Below are positions 17,357 to 25,379 of a stretch of 48,066 nt of DNA, one piece after another. The position numbers and the translations under genes are program-made. Below the pieces are notes generated by a model. The model was not told the origin of the DNA. It did no database searches and saw only the letters and a list, made by a program, of their open reading frames with translations. Each line of letters opens with the position of its first letter. Within the stretch, counting starts at the first letter, position 1. The stretch is from Terriglobia bacterium (GTDB lineage: Bacteria; Acidobacteriota; Terriglobia; Bryobacterales; Bryobacteraceae). The DNA is taken from contig JANYDS010000032.1 in the NCBI GenBank assembly GCA_025363475.1, positions 1-48,066 of the forward strand, in the 5' to 3' direction.

Positions 17357-17656
17357 CTACTCCGAAGCAGCCTCAGCCTCATAAGCCGCAGCCGGACCCG
17401 CCAGTTTCGCCTCACGGATCATATGCGCCGCCCGTCCCAGCAAATACTTCGGAACCTGAACCTGAAACTCAAGGCTCGGCAACACTTGCGGACCCATAAT
17501 CACCGCCGGGATATGGCACGAATCAAGCACCCCTTTAATGGCCATCGCCTCCATCTCGCCATCATGGTCTATTGACCGGAAGACCGGCACGTAGGAATCA
17601 TCAAGCGGCACTTGGTCCCGCGTCGGCTCTTTTTCTGGAAATTCGTCGTTTGGCAT
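17357..17656 (-). CDS. Small DUF2007-like protein
   Basis: The 99-residue product contains SYVPVFRSIDHDGEMEAMAI followed by KGVLDSCHIPAVIMGP. This matches the alpha/beta pattern of DUF2007 'putative signal-transducing' proteins (value, hydrophobic strand, helix, A-x-x-x-G-P). The open frame extends to 17890, but the upstream part runs antisense to the YtxH-like gene and looks like noise, so the ATG at 17656 is preferred. Function unknown. It lies divergent to the YtxH-like gene. Confidence 0.65.
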   Translation of the reverse strand: MPNDEFPEKEPTRDQVPLDDSYVPVFRSIDHDGEMEAMAIKGVLDSCHIPAVIMGPQVLPSLEFQVQVPKYLLGRAAHMIREAKLAGPAAAYEAEAASE

Positions 17657-17714
17657 CTTACGTGTACCACCAGCAATCGATAGCCCATTAGAATAAAAGG
17701 TGAGGAAACACGAT

Positions 17715-17972
17715 ATGAACGACGACAACAATCTCGGATGGTTTCTGGCAGGCGCAGCCGTCGGTGCGGCCCTGGGGATTCTGTTCACCCCGAAATCAGG
17801 CAGCGATACCCGCAAGTATCTGAAAGACACCACGCTCGACAGCCGTGAGGCCATGGAATCCGGCGGCCGCGAACTCATGGACAAAGGCAAAGACCTTTAC
17901 GACCGCGGCCGCAAGATCGCCGAAGACGCCTCCGATCTGTTTGAACGCGGGCGCAAGCTCGTCCAAGGCTAA
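17715..17972 (+). CDS. YtxH-like small membrane-associated protein
   Basis: The 85 residues have one hydrophobic glycine/alanine segment, GWFLAGAAVGAALGILFTPK, followed by the SGSDTRKYL motif. A long charged helix with repeats (GKDLYDRGRKIAEDASDLFE) follows. This is the layout of YtxH/gas-vesicle-like general stress proteins. The ATG at 17715 is chosen over an in-frame GTG at 17700 because AGGTGAGG lies about 9 bases upstream of it. Role probably in envelope or stress; inferred only from family. Confidence 0.75.
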   Translation: MNDDNNLGWFLAGAAVGAALGILFTPKSGSDTRKYLKDTTLDSREAMESGGRELMDKGKDLYDRGRKIAEDASDLFERGRKLVQG

Positions 17973-18001
17973 CAGGCCCGGCCAATGCAGGGTAACGACG
18001 C

Positions 18002-18826
18002 GTGATCCTCGGCGATGTCCGCATTACGCCGGTCCGCGCCGGCAGCTACTGGTGGGACGGCGGTGCGCTCTTCGGCGTAGTGCCAAAGTCCCTCTGGTCG
18101 CGGCATGCCGCGCCGGATGACCAGAACCGCATCGAAGCGGGCTTCAATTGCTTCGTAGTCGAAACAGGTGATCAGAAAATTCTGATCGATACCGGTGGCG
18201 GCGTTCGTCACACGGAGAAAGACAAAGAACGGATGCGTTTGCCCGAGCCGCCCGTGCTCGAAGACGTACTCGCCCACCATGGTTTTGAGGCATCATCCAT
18301 AGACTTGGTCATCAACACGCACCTCCACTGGGACCACTGCTGCGGCAATACCGTTGATGCAGGCTCCGGCGCTCGCGCCGCCTTGCCCAATGCGCGCTAT
18401 GTGACGCAGCGAGGCGAACTGCTGCACGCACGGGAGCAGCATACCCGCGACGCAGTAAGTTACCGTGCCGTGAACTATGAACCGCTGCTCGAAAGCGGCC
18501 AGATGCGTCTGCTCGATGGCGATGGCGAAGTCGCTCCAGGTGTGGAAGTTCGCGTCGCGCCGGGCCATAACCGCGACATGATGATCGTAACTGTGCGTTC
18601 GCGCGGTGAAACCTGGTGTCAGTTGAGTGATCTGGTGCCCTATGCGGCACAGGTCACGCCCACCTGGGTGACCGCCTTCGATCTATACCCGCTCGAAACC
18701 ATCGCGAGCAAAGAAAACATCCTGACTCGCGCAGCCGCTGAGGGCTGGTGGTGCAGTTTCGCCCACGATCCGAAAGTGGACTTCGCGCAGGTGGAATTAA
18801 AAGAGGGCAAATGGCGCACACGCTAA
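18002..18826 (+). CDS. MBL-fold metallo-hydrolase (lactonase-like)
   Basis: The 274 residues contain the zinc motif INTHLHWDHCCGNTV (H-x-H-x-D-H) at about residue 105, and LIDTGGG before it. Downstream come APGHNRDMMIV (third His) and a late His in SFAHDPKVDF. The pattern is that of the AiiA/AttM-like subgroup, which includes acyl-homoserine lactonases, but substrate cannot be read from sequence. GTG start. Its 3' end overlaps the following dehydrogenase by 16 bases, implying co-expression. Confidence 0.85.
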   Translation: MILGDVRITPVRAGSYWWDGGALFGVVPKSLWSRHAAPDDQNRIEAGFNCFVVETGDQKILIDTGGGVRHTEKDKERMRLPEPPVLEDVLAHHGFEASSIDLVINTHLHWDHCCGNTVDAGSGARAALPNARYVTQRGELLHAREQHTRDAVSYRAVNYEPLLESGQMRLLDGDGEVAPGVEVRVAPGHNRDMMIVTVRSRGETWCQLSDLVPYAAQVTPTWVTAFDLYPLETIASKENILTRAAAEGWWCSFAHDPKVDFAQVELKEGKWRTR

Positions 18827-20370
18827 CACCGTTCCGGAACGAAGCATATACAGACTTCACGCAGCCTGACAATCGACGCCTCATGCTGGCCGCACAGGAA
18901 AAAGTGCGTGCGCTGTTGGGCCGCGAGTATGACTTGCTGATCTGCGGCGAGCGTGTGCGCTGCGCCGAAAAGCTGACATCAACCAATCCTTCGCGCTCGA
19001 ATGAAGTGGTGGGCGTCCATCAAAAGGCCACCCCCGAACTGGCTGCGCGGGCAGTAGAACGGGCGCATCAGCATTTTCCCGGCTGGAGTCGCACCCCGGC
19101 AGCCGACCGCGTGGCCATGCTGCTGCGCGTGGCTTCGCTGCTCCGGGAACGCAAGTTCGAGTTCAACGCCTGGCTAACCTTCGAAGCGGGTAAAACGTGG
19201 CCGGAAGCCGAAGCGGAGACAGCCGAAGCCATCGATTTCTGCGAATACTACGCGAGGGAAATGGCACGCCTGGCCGGGCCGCAAACTGTCGTCCAGCTGC
19301 CTGGCGAGCGCGATGAAATGCGTTATCTCGCGCTCGGCGTCGGCATCGTAATCCCCCCGTGGAATTTCCCCCTCGCCATCCTGTGCGGCATGGCCTGCGC
19401 GGCGCTCGTAGCTGGCAATACCGTAGTGATTAAACCCAGCAGCGAGACTCCAACCGTCGGTGCCGTATTTGTCGAACTGCTGCTTGAAGCTGGGTTTCCA
19501 CCAGAGTCGCTCTGTTTTCTGACTGGCAGCGGTGCGGCCATCGGCGATATTCTCGTAGGCCACCCCAAGTCACGGTTTATCTCATTTACAGGGTCACGCG
19601 ATGTAGGTTTGCACATCAACGAACTAGCGGCGAAACCGCAGCCCGGCCAGATTTGGATCAAACGTGTAGTCGCCGAAATGGGCGGTAAAGACGCCATCAT
19701 CGTCGATTCGGAATGCGATCTGGCAGCAGCCGTCGAGGGCGTTGCCCTATCCGCCTTCGGATATTCCGGCCAGAAGTGTTCGGCATGTTCAAGAGCCATC
19801 GTCCACGCCGATGTTTACGATGCCTTCGTCGAAAAACTCACCGTCAGGGTCTCGCGCATGAACGTCGGCGCGGCTGACGATACTGGTTTCTACATGGGCC
19901 CCGTAATCAGCGCGGGCGCAAAGCAGTCCATCGAACGCTATGTCGAAATCGGCAGCAGAGAGGGACGTGTTGTCGCGGGTGGCGGCACAGTGCCCGCGGA
20001 TGGCCACTTCCTGCCACCCACCGTCATTGCCGACGTGGACGCGAAGGCCCGCATTTTCCAGGAAGAGATTTTTGGCCCGGTTCTCTCAATCACGAAGGCC
20101 CGTGATTTTAGTCACGCCCTCGAAATGGCAAACGATTCGGTCTATGGCCTCACCGGCGCTGTGTTTTCCAGCATCCCGGAACACATTGATCGTGCGCGAG
20201 AAGAGTTCTTCACCGGCAATCTCTACATCAACCGCAAATGCACGGGGGCGATGGTCGGCGCACATCCGTTTGGCGGCTTCAATATGTCGGGGACCGATTC
20301 AAAAGCTGGCGGACCAGACTACCTGCTGCTGTTCCTGCAGGCGAAGTCGATTGCTGAGCGGCTGCGGTAA
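18811..20370 (+). CDS. pruA: L-glutamate gamma-semialdehyde (1-pyrroline-5-carboxylate) dehydrogenase
   Basis: Oxidises glutamate semialdehyde from proline breakdown to glutamate with NAD+. The 519 residues from the ATG at 18811 fit the monofunctional P5CDH length. Seen: the LTFEAGKTWPEAEAETAEAI region, IPPWNFPLAI, the NAD-binding FTGSRDVG and the general-base Glu in AEMGGKDAIIVDSE. The catalytic Cys lies in YSGQKCSACSRAIV, and EEIFGPVLS is also present. The frame is open to 18748, but that part overlaps the MBL gene. The start at 18811 gives MAHTLTPFRNEAYTDF, typical of the family. Confidence 0.92.
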   Translation: MAHTLTPFRNEAYTDFTQPDNRRLMLAAQEKVRALLGREYDLLICGERVRCAEKLTSTNPSRSNEVVGVHQKATPELAARAVERAHQHFPGWSRTPAADRVAMLLRVASLLRERKFEFNAWLTFEAGKTWPEAEAETAEAIDFCEYYAREMARLAGPQTVVQLPGERDEMRYLALGVGIVIPPWNFPLAILCGMACAALVAGNTVVIKPSSETPTVGAVFVELLLEAGFPPESLCFLTGSGAAIGDILVGHPKSRFISFTGSRDVGLHINELAAKPQPGQIWIKRVVAEMGGKDAIIVDSECDLAAAVEGVALSAFGYSGQKCSACSRAIVHADVYDAFVEKLTVRVSRMNVGAADDTGFYMGPVISAGAKQSIERYVEIGSREGRVVAGGGTVPADGHFLPPTVIADVDAKARIFQEEIFGPVLSITKARDFSHALEMANDSVYGLTGAVFSSIPEHIDRAREEFFTGNLYINRKCTGAMVGAHPFGGFNMSGTDSKAGGPDYLLLFLQAKSIAERLR

Positions 20371-20490
20371 AGATCCAAGGAGATACGGGCATGATAGGAT
20401 CAAAGAACCCCGACTAGAAGGGGACTAAGAAATAGCAACAATAAGGTCAAACCTGATCGACGCGGCGCGGACCTCAATGTCCGCTCTGTT

Positions 20491-20520
20491 AAACCGGGAT
20501 CTTCGGATCCCGGTTTTTTT
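20491..20520 (+). terminator. Rho-independent terminator
   Basis: AAACCGGGATC (20491-20501), tetraloop TTCG, GATCCCGGTTT (20506-20516), then four more T. An 11-bp perfect stem with the very stable UUCG loop, 120 bases after the dehydrogenase stop. It ends the MBL-dehydrogenase transcription unit. Confidence 0.93.
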
Positions 20521-20574
20521 ATGCCGAATCAGCTTTTGCCGGATTATAACTATTGGTGGGAAATTACAGAAATT

Positions 20575-20650
20575 TGGTGGACGAAATGGGGTTCGAACCC
20601 ACGACCCCCGCATTGCGAACGCGGTGCTCTCCCAACTGAGCTATTCGCCC
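20575..20650 (-). tRNA. tRNA-Ala, anticodon CGC
   Basis: The reverse strand folds as a 76-base tRNA with encoded CCA. The acceptor GGGCGAA pairs with TTCGTCC, including the G3:U70 pair that is the alanine identity element. The D-arm is AGCTCAGTTGGGAGAGC. The anticodon arm is CCGCG-TTCGCAA-TGCGG, giving anticodon CGC. The T-loop contains GGTTCGAACC. It reads GCG codons, frequent in this GC-rich window. Confidence 0.96.
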
Positions 20651-20706
20651 ACTCTCGTGAACCTCTTCAATATAACAGACGCCTTCCGTTGTCAGCCTTG
20701 CTGCCC

Positions 20707-20946
20707 TCAGGCACTGGCTTCTAATGCCCGAGGCGGTTCTCCTCCCCGGCGTTTGGCCCAATAGAGCTTCATCCGTTCGGAGACTTCTTTCCGTCCGCTT
20801 TCGTCCATGAATTTGCGCCCGCGCCGCTTGCCAGTGACAGGCGCAGGAAGTTCCACCCCCAGGGCAAGCACTTCCAGCGATTCGATGATGCGGCCAAGTC
20901 GTTCGCGTTCTTCTCCAAGTTCGTCAATGATCCGGTAAATGTCCAT
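20707..20946 (-). CDS. Small conserved-looking basic protein, function unknown
   Basis: 79 residues. Residues 1-30 form a charged helix (MDIYRIIDELGEERERLGRI). A linker with KRRGRKFMDESGRKEVSERM follows, then KLYWAKRRGGEPPR. The R-G-R-K and S-E-R-M-K-x-Y-W-A-x-R-R pattern recurs, to my memory, in small acidobacterial proteins and suggests nucleic-acid binding, but this is inference. It lies between tatC and tRNA-Ala on the same strand. Confidence 0.6.
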   Translation of the reverse strand: MDIYRIIDELGEERERLGRIIESLEVLALGVELPAPVTGKRRGRKFMDESGRKEVSERMKLYWAKRRGGEPPRALEASA

Positions 20947-20964
20947 AGATATCCGCCGAGTCTC

Positions 20965-20995
20965 CAGGCAGGGCCACTAAATAAGGCCCTGCCTG
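20965..20995 (-). terminator. Hairpin after tatC (possible terminator)
   Basis: CAGGCAGGGCC (20965-20975) and GGCCCTGCCTG (20985-20995) form a perfect 11-bp stem with a nine-base A/T-rich loop. It lies 10 bases beyond the tatC stop on the minus strand. No T-tract follows, so it may act as a 3' stabiliser or a weak terminator. Confidence 0.55.
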
Positions 20996-21005
20996 AAGTA
21001 GCGTA

Positions 21006-22160
21006 TTACCGGGACAAAAACGGCCATTGAAATATCACGTGGTAGCCATAATGTTTCGCGGCCAGCACTGTGATCAATCCAATAACCACCAGAACAATAA
21101 GAAGCCACTTGAAGAATGTGAGCCACGGGAAGCGTCTGTTCTCGCGACGGAGCACAAGAAGGTAGCTGGCAAAAATGCCCACGTAGAACAGAATGATCAT
21201 CGGCGTGGCGAACAGGGCGAGGTTAAAAACGTCGCCGGTGGGTGTCACGATGGCAGCAATAATGACGATTACAAGAATCGCATAACGGCTGTGTTTGACC
21301 AGAAATGCCGGTTTGACCACGTGAATCAGGGTCAGCAGGAAGACCAGGATCGGGATTTCAAAGACCGCCCCGACGCCCAGCATCACGTCCACGAAAAGGT
21401 CAAAATACTCCGTGACGTTTACCGAAGGGTCAATGCCTTTGCCAATTCCGATGCCGAGAAGGAATTCCAACCCGAAGCGGAAGGCAATAAAATAGGCAAA
21501 AAAACCGCCCAGAATGAACAATCCCGCGCTTGAAACAACAAACGGAACCGCCATACGGCGTTCTTTTTTGTATAAACCGGGCGCGATGAAAGCCCACACC
21601 TGGTACAGCACCCACGGCGAAGCCAGAAAAACCGCAAAGATAATGGGGACTTTCATCCACATGATCTGAAAGGCGTCCGTCGGTGAGATTAGCTTCAGAG
21701 TGGGTGGATTTACCTTTAGCGCACGCAGAGCCGCGCCGGCGGGCTCAAAAACGATATCCCAGAGCTGATCACTGAAAAACAGGCAAAGAAAGAACGCAAC
21801 GCCAATACCGCCAATGGCAAGCAAAAGGCGTTTACGCAACTCTTCCAGGTGTTCGAGGAAACTCATCCTGGCCATGCCGTCCTCATCCTCATCTTCAGGT
21901 GGAGGGGGGGGGGGAGGCGGTAGTGTGGGCGGAGGTGGTGGTGGTGGCGGCGGTGCTGCCGGTGGCGATATCCGTGGCGGATACTCGTCCGCAGGGTCCG
22001 GCGACGTCACCGAGAAATCTGGTTCGTCGGTTCTGCCGGCAGACCACGCATCACTGTAAGACGGTGCGCTGTAAGACGGCACCGGTGTTTCTGGCTTTGA
22101 TACCGGCGCAGGGTCACCGGAATGAGCCGGTGGCCCCTGCGTTTCGTCGGGAAATTCCAT
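21006..22160 (-). CDS. tatC: Twin-arginine translocase subunit TatC with proline-rich N-terminal extension
   Basis: TatC recognises twin-arginine signal peptides and forms the Tat receptor with TatB in the inner membrane. The conserved core starts at about residue 98 (MSFLEHLEELRKRLLLAIGG) and holds six hydrophobic segments, with SPTDAFQIMWMKVP and the FELPI-like VFEIPILVFLL in the middle. At 384 residues it is about 100 longer than typical. The extra N-terminus has Ser/Pro/Asp-rich sequence, two runs of eight or nine prolines and an acidic EDEDEDG. It should be cytoplasmic. The proline runs are encoded partly by an 11-base homopolymer. tatA lies 9 bases upstream. Confidence 0.93.
   Translation of the reverse strand: MEFPDETQGPPAHSGDPAPVSKPETPVPSYSAPSYSDAWSAGRTDEPDFSVTSPDPADEYPPRISPPAAPPPPPPPPPTLPPPPPPPPEDEDEDGMARMSFLEHLEELRKRLLLAIGGIGVAFFLCLFFSDQLWDIVFEPAGAALRALKVNPPTLKLISPTDAFQIMWMKVPIIFAVFLASPWVLYQVWAFIAPGLYKKERRMAVPFVVSSAGLFILGGFFAYFIAFRFGLEFLLGIGIGKGIDPSVNVTEYFDLFVDVMLGVGAVFEIPILVFLLTLIHVVKPAFLVKHSRYAILVIVIIAAIVTPTGDVFNLALFATPMIILFYVGIFASYLLVLRRENRRFPWLTFFKWLLIVLVVIGLITVLAAKHYGYHVIFQWPFLSR
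21904..21914 (+). repeat. 11-base G homopolymer inside tatC (C-run on coding strand)
   Basis: Eleven consecutive G on the plus strand, followed by AGGCGG and further GGTGGTGG units up to about 21960. On the coding strand it encodes consecutive prolines before the TatC core. A change of one or two bases would frameshift tatC upstream of all membrane segments. The plus strand is also rich enough in G-runs to form a G-quadruplex. Confidence 0.9.
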
Positions 22161-22169
22161 CGTTATGAG

Positions 22170-22661
22170 TTAGCCGGTAACCGTTTTTTCAGCCGGATGC
22201 TGTTCAGCCATTACAACAGCCGGAGCGGCTACGACAGGTGCCGGTGAGGGCTCCAGATGACCGCTCGCAATGGAGCCGGCCGCCGCTTCGACGTGCAGTG
22301 CTGATGTGGTTCCGGCGCCCAAAATTGCGGATGCGCCTTCTGCCGTGGGGGAAGGTAAGGTTGGGGTGGAATTATAAGACCCGTCGTAGCCCGATTCATA
22401 ATACGTCGGATCGTACGTCGACTGGTCGTAATTGTAGCTGCTCGATTGAAAGCTGGTCGCTGTCAATTCCTTAATGCCCGTTTCCCGTTCCAGGTTTTGC
22501 ATTTCGCGGTCGAACGTGGATTTCAGTTCGGTTTGCGCGCGACGAAACTCAGTCATCGCTTTTCCGATGGTCTTGCCGAGTTCGGGCAGTTTCTTAGGCC
22601 CGAACAGCAGGAGCGCCAGAATAAAGATGAAGACGAGTTCCTGTGTACCCAGGGGACCCAT
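22170..22661 (-). CDS. tatA: Sec-independent translocase TatA/TatB family protein
   Basis: The first 22 residues are the single membrane helix (GTQELVFIFILALLLFGPKK), with the conserved F-G-P-K-K-L-P-E-L-G hinge. An amphipathic helix follows (GKTIGKAMTEFRRAQTELKS). The tail to residue 163 is Tyr/Ser- then Ala/Pro-rich and not conserved. TatA oligomers form the pore and TatB the receptor; this single gene next to tatC could serve either role. Same strand and 9 bases before tatC. Confidence 0.9.
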   Translation of the reverse strand: MGPLGTQELVFIFILALLLFGPKKLPELGKTIGKAMTEFRRAQTELKSTFDREMQNLERETGIKELTATSFQSSSYNYDQSTYDPTYYESGYDGSYNSTPTLPSPTAEGASAILGAGTTSALHVEAAAGSIASGHLEPSPAPVVAAPAVVMAEQHPAEKTVTG

Positions 22662-22695
22662 GTGTAGGAAATGCCTCCATCCTTAGTGTATGTCA

Positions 22696-23841
22696 CTAAC
22701 GTCTACAGCCGCAGAGTGCGGCGTTAGGCTGCGCGGCTGCACGCAGCGCCTCCGCCATACAGGCCAGGGTATTTGTTTTTGTAAAAAAATCACAGCGCTG
22801 ATGGCCGCGTCGGATAAGAATTCGCCTCAAGGCCTCGTCCGACAGAATCCGTCGCAAGCCCGCCGCTATATCATCCACGCTTTCCGGATCCACCAGCACC
22901 GCCGCATCGCCCGCCACTTCCGCCATGCTGCTCCGGTTCGACGTAAGCACCGGACAGTTGAGCGACATCGCTTCCAGTACGGGCAGGCCGAAAGTTTCTT
23001 CCAGCGACGGGAAGGCTGAAGCCCGGGCATTCCGATAGAGCGCGGGAATTGCGGTCTGCGGCACCCGGCCCAAAAACAGGACATCACCCTGCAGGCCGTA
23101 ATTCACCACCGCGTTCTTCAACGCCTTTAAGGCAGTGTCCGAACCGCCCCCTGCCAAAACCAGGGTGTAACCGGGGAAGTCGGGGCGAATCTGCGCGAAG
23201 GCTTCGATCAGCCTGACATGGTTCTTAAAGGGATAAAGCCCCGAAACATAGAGAATGTAGGGCCGCTGAACACCCGTGTCCGTTTCCGCCGGACACGTCA
23301 CATCCACCAGCCGGTTATAGACCACGCGCACCCGCGCATCCGGCAGATTTACATAGCGCAGCAGGGTTCGTTTAGCGTCTTCACACTGCACGCCCAATTG
23401 ATCGGCTTTGCGCGCCGACAATCTCACAATCGCCCGTAACCAGATACGGCGGATCAGCCCGAACGCTTCCGGGTTGGTAAAAAACTGATGAGATTGAATC
23501 AGCAGCAGGCTCCGGCAGCGCAAACGCAGTGGCAGGTAATTGCAGGTGCCCAGCCACAGATCGATATTTTCCCGCGACACAATACCGGGCAGGTGTACCT
23601 GCTCGAACCAAACCCGGCCGGGGCGGGATTTGACAGCGCCCGGACACAGGATGATCTCGACATTGGAATGTCGGATCTCAAACGGTTCGTTCCAGACCGG
23701 AGTAAAAAATTTGAATTGCCAGGCCGGGAAAATCTCCGGCAGCCCCAGCAATAAATCCTGAACGTAAGGCCTCATGCCACCCACCGAGAGAGATGAAGAG
23801 GTAGACATGCCCGGCGTGATGTTGTCTATTCCCACGATCAT
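22696..23841 (-). CDS. Glycosyltransferase, GT4/GT-B family
   Basis: The C-terminal Rossmann domain shows YILYVSGLYPFKNHVRLIEA, DVLFLGRVPQTAIPALYRNA and the E-x7-E donor site PSLEETFGLPVLEAM at about residues 280-294. These are hallmarks of GT4 retaining enzymes that build surface polysaccharides. About 381 residues from the ATG at 23841 (MIVGIDNITPG). An upstream TTG at 23883 would add 14 residues but nearly touches the divergent kinase. Same strand as tatA, 34 bases before it. The sugar substrate is unknown. Confidence 0.88.
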   Translation of the reverse strand: MIVGIDNITPGMSTSSSLSVGGMRPYVQDLLLGLPEIFPAWQFKFFTPVWNEPFEIRHSNVEIILCPGAVKSRPGRVWFEQVHLPGIVSRENIDLWLGTCNYLPLRLRCRSLLLIQSHQFFTNPEAFGLIRRIWLRAIVRLSARKADQLGVQCEDAKRTLLRYVNLPDARVRVVYNRLVDVTCPAETDTGVQRPYILYVSGLYPFKNHVRLIEAFAQIRPDFPGYTLVLAGGGSDTALKALKNAVVNYGLQGDVLFLGRVPQTAIPALYRNARASAFPSLEETFGLPVLEAMSLNCPVLTSNRSSMAEVAGDAAVLVDPESVDDIAAGLRRILSDEALRRILIRRGHQRCDFFTKTNTLACMAEALRAAAQPNAALCGCRR

Positions 23842-23888
23842 GAGAAGAAAGTCGCTGGGGGACACTTTTTTCTCAGTCAACAAAATTC

Positions 23889-24872
23889 ATGATTGTCGTC
23901 CGTGCGCCACTGCGAATTACCCTGGGAGGAGGGGGGACCGATCTCCCTTCCTATTACGAAGAAAACGGTGGCTTTCTCATTTCCGCCGCCATTGACCAGT
24001 ACGTTTACATCACCATCCACGATACTTTTGAGCCTGTTTTTATCATTAAATATTCCCGTATGGAGCGGGTTCCGTTCGTGAGCCTGATCGAACACCCGAT
24101 TGTGCGGGAAGCGTTGCTGATGACAGGCTTTGAAAACGGGCCAGGGCTTGAGATCACATCAATGGCGGATATTCCGTCTGGCACCGGTTTGGGTTCCTCA
24201 GGGAGCTTTACTACCGCCTTGCTGAGGGCTCTGCATACTCACCGGCGCAATCTCATACCCCCGGCCGAACTGGCGGAGCAGGCGTGCAGCATCGAAATCG
24301 ACCGGCTGGGAGAGCCGGTGGGTAAACAGGACCCCTATATCGCCGCACTGGGCGGCATTAACTGCTTCCGGTTTCTGCCCGCTGGCAAGGTTGAGGCTTG
24401 GCCCCTCGGGTTATCCGAGGAAACCCGGTACAACCTCGAAGACAATTTGCTGCTTTTTTTTACCGGATATTCGCGTTCTGCATCGTCCATTCTCAAGGAT
24501 CAGAAAAAACGCACCCAAATGACGGACCCGGCCATGCTGGAAAATCTGAACGCTGTCAAGGAGTTGGCGTTTGAAAGCCAGGCCGCGCTCGAAAGCGGAG
24601 ATCTGCCGGAATTTGCCCGCCTGATGGACGTCCACTGGCGCAACAAGAGGAAACGGTCTCCGGGAATGTCGAACGGCTGCATCGACGCCATGTATAACGC
24701 AGCGATGGAAAACGGGGCGCTGGGAGGAAAACTGATCGGCGCGGGCGGCGGCGGCTTTCTGATGTTTTACGCGGAAGACAAAACCCGGCTGCGCCGCGCC
24801 ATGAGAGAACGGGGCCTGCGGGAAGTCCGGTTCCGATTTGATTTTGAAGGAACGAAGGTGCTGGCCCAGTAG
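23889..24872 (+). CDS. GHMP-family sugar kinase, D-glycero-D-manno-heptose 7-phosphate kinase-like
   Basis: Transfers phosphate from ATP to a sugar or sugar phosphate. Seen in 327 residues: RAPLRITLGGGGTDLPSYY at the N-terminus, the GHMP ATP-binding motif SGTGLGSSGSFTTALLRAL at about residue 98, GEPVGKQDPYIAALGGINCF, and the C-terminal KLIGAGGGGFLMFY. The pattern is closest to HddA (heptose kinase) among GHMP enzymes. It is divergent from the glycosyltransferase with about 47 bases between starts and no clear ribosome-binding site. Together they suggest a surface glycan role. Confidence 0.85.
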   Translation: MIVVRAPLRITLGGGGTDLPSYYEENGGFLISAAIDQYVYITIHDTFEPVFIIKYSRMERVPFVSLIEHPIVREALLMTGFENGPGLEITSMADIPSGTGLGSSGSFTTALLRALHTHRRNLIPPAELAEQACSIEIDRLGEPVGKQDPYIAALGGINCFRFLPAGKVEAWPLGLSEETRYNLEDNLLLFFTGYSRSASSILKDQKKRTQMTDPAMLENLNAVKELAFESQAALESGDLPEFARLMDVHWRNKRKRSPGMSNGCIDAMYNAAMENGALGGKLIGAGGGGFLMFYAEDKTRLRRAMRERGLREVRFRFDFEGTKVLAQ

Positions 24873-24990
24873 CAAAACATATCCAAATTCTCGCCCTTCG
24901 CGCGGAGGAACCGGGAGGGGTTTCTCTGTGGTCGCTGCACCTCCACCGAGAAAGTTTGTCGCCGCAAAATGGCTCGAATAATGAGTGTCT

Positions 24991-25020
24991 CGCAGAGACG
25001 CGGAGACCGCAGAGAAAAAC
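24991..25020 (+). repeat. 'CGCAGAGACGCGGAGA'-type intergenic repeat remnant
   Basis: The purine-rich CGCAGAGACGCGGAGACCGC followed by AGAGAAAAAC lies in the 211-base gap between the kinase and the minus-strand small gene. It resembles the CGCAGAGRCGCAGAGA short dispersed repeats known from intergenic DNA of many environmental bacteria. Only one copy is in the window, so the class is inferred from memory of that motif. Confidence 0.4.
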
Positions 25021-25083
25021 AAAGACAGGACGACGCCAAACGCCCGAGCCAAAGCAAACGGTCGTGTTTTAGTCAAACGCTAA

Positions 25084-25341
25084 CTAATCCTCCGCAGGCA
25101 CGTAGTTGTTGGCAAGCAAAACCTCAACCGCCCGCTCCCGCACATCCGGGCGCACATAAAAAAACGCCCCAATCCGCTTCGTCTTAAATATGATGCCGCC
25201 CAGATACTCCTCCGGCTGAACGGCATATTCAAGCGCCGCATCCGTCAGAATCTTTTCGAGCCGGGTGGCGTCCCGTAGTCGCTTGGCGATGAAGATGAGG
25301 TCAAGTTCTTCATCCCCGAAATAGTCGGCATCTTTTTTCAT
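25084..25341 (-). CDS. Small conserved-looking protein of unknown function
   Basis: 85 residues, ATG start, no signal peptide. Alternating strand/helix pattern: MKKDADYFGDEELDLIFIAK, KRLRDATRLEKILTDAALEY, then an aromatic strand IGAFFYVRPDVRERAVEVLL. The layout (strand, helix with L-x-D-A-x-x-x-Y-x-V) is like DUF2007/PII-like small sensors, similar in outline to the gene at 17.4 kb. Divergent from dprA with 38 bases between starts. No function is assigned. Confidence 0.6.
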   Translation of the reverse strand: MKKDADYFGDEELDLIFIAKRLRDATRLEKILTDAALEYAVQPEEYLGGIIFKTKRIGAFFYVRPDVRERAVEVLLANNYVPAED

Positions 25342-25379
25342 GAGAAAACTGGTGTCTCTAAAAGACTAGCTTAGGGCAA

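Noticed and set aside
17657-17890. Longer start for the DUF2007-like protein
   Set aside because: The added 78 residues are antisense to the YtxH-like gene and low in conserved pattern; the internal ATG gives a normal domain start.
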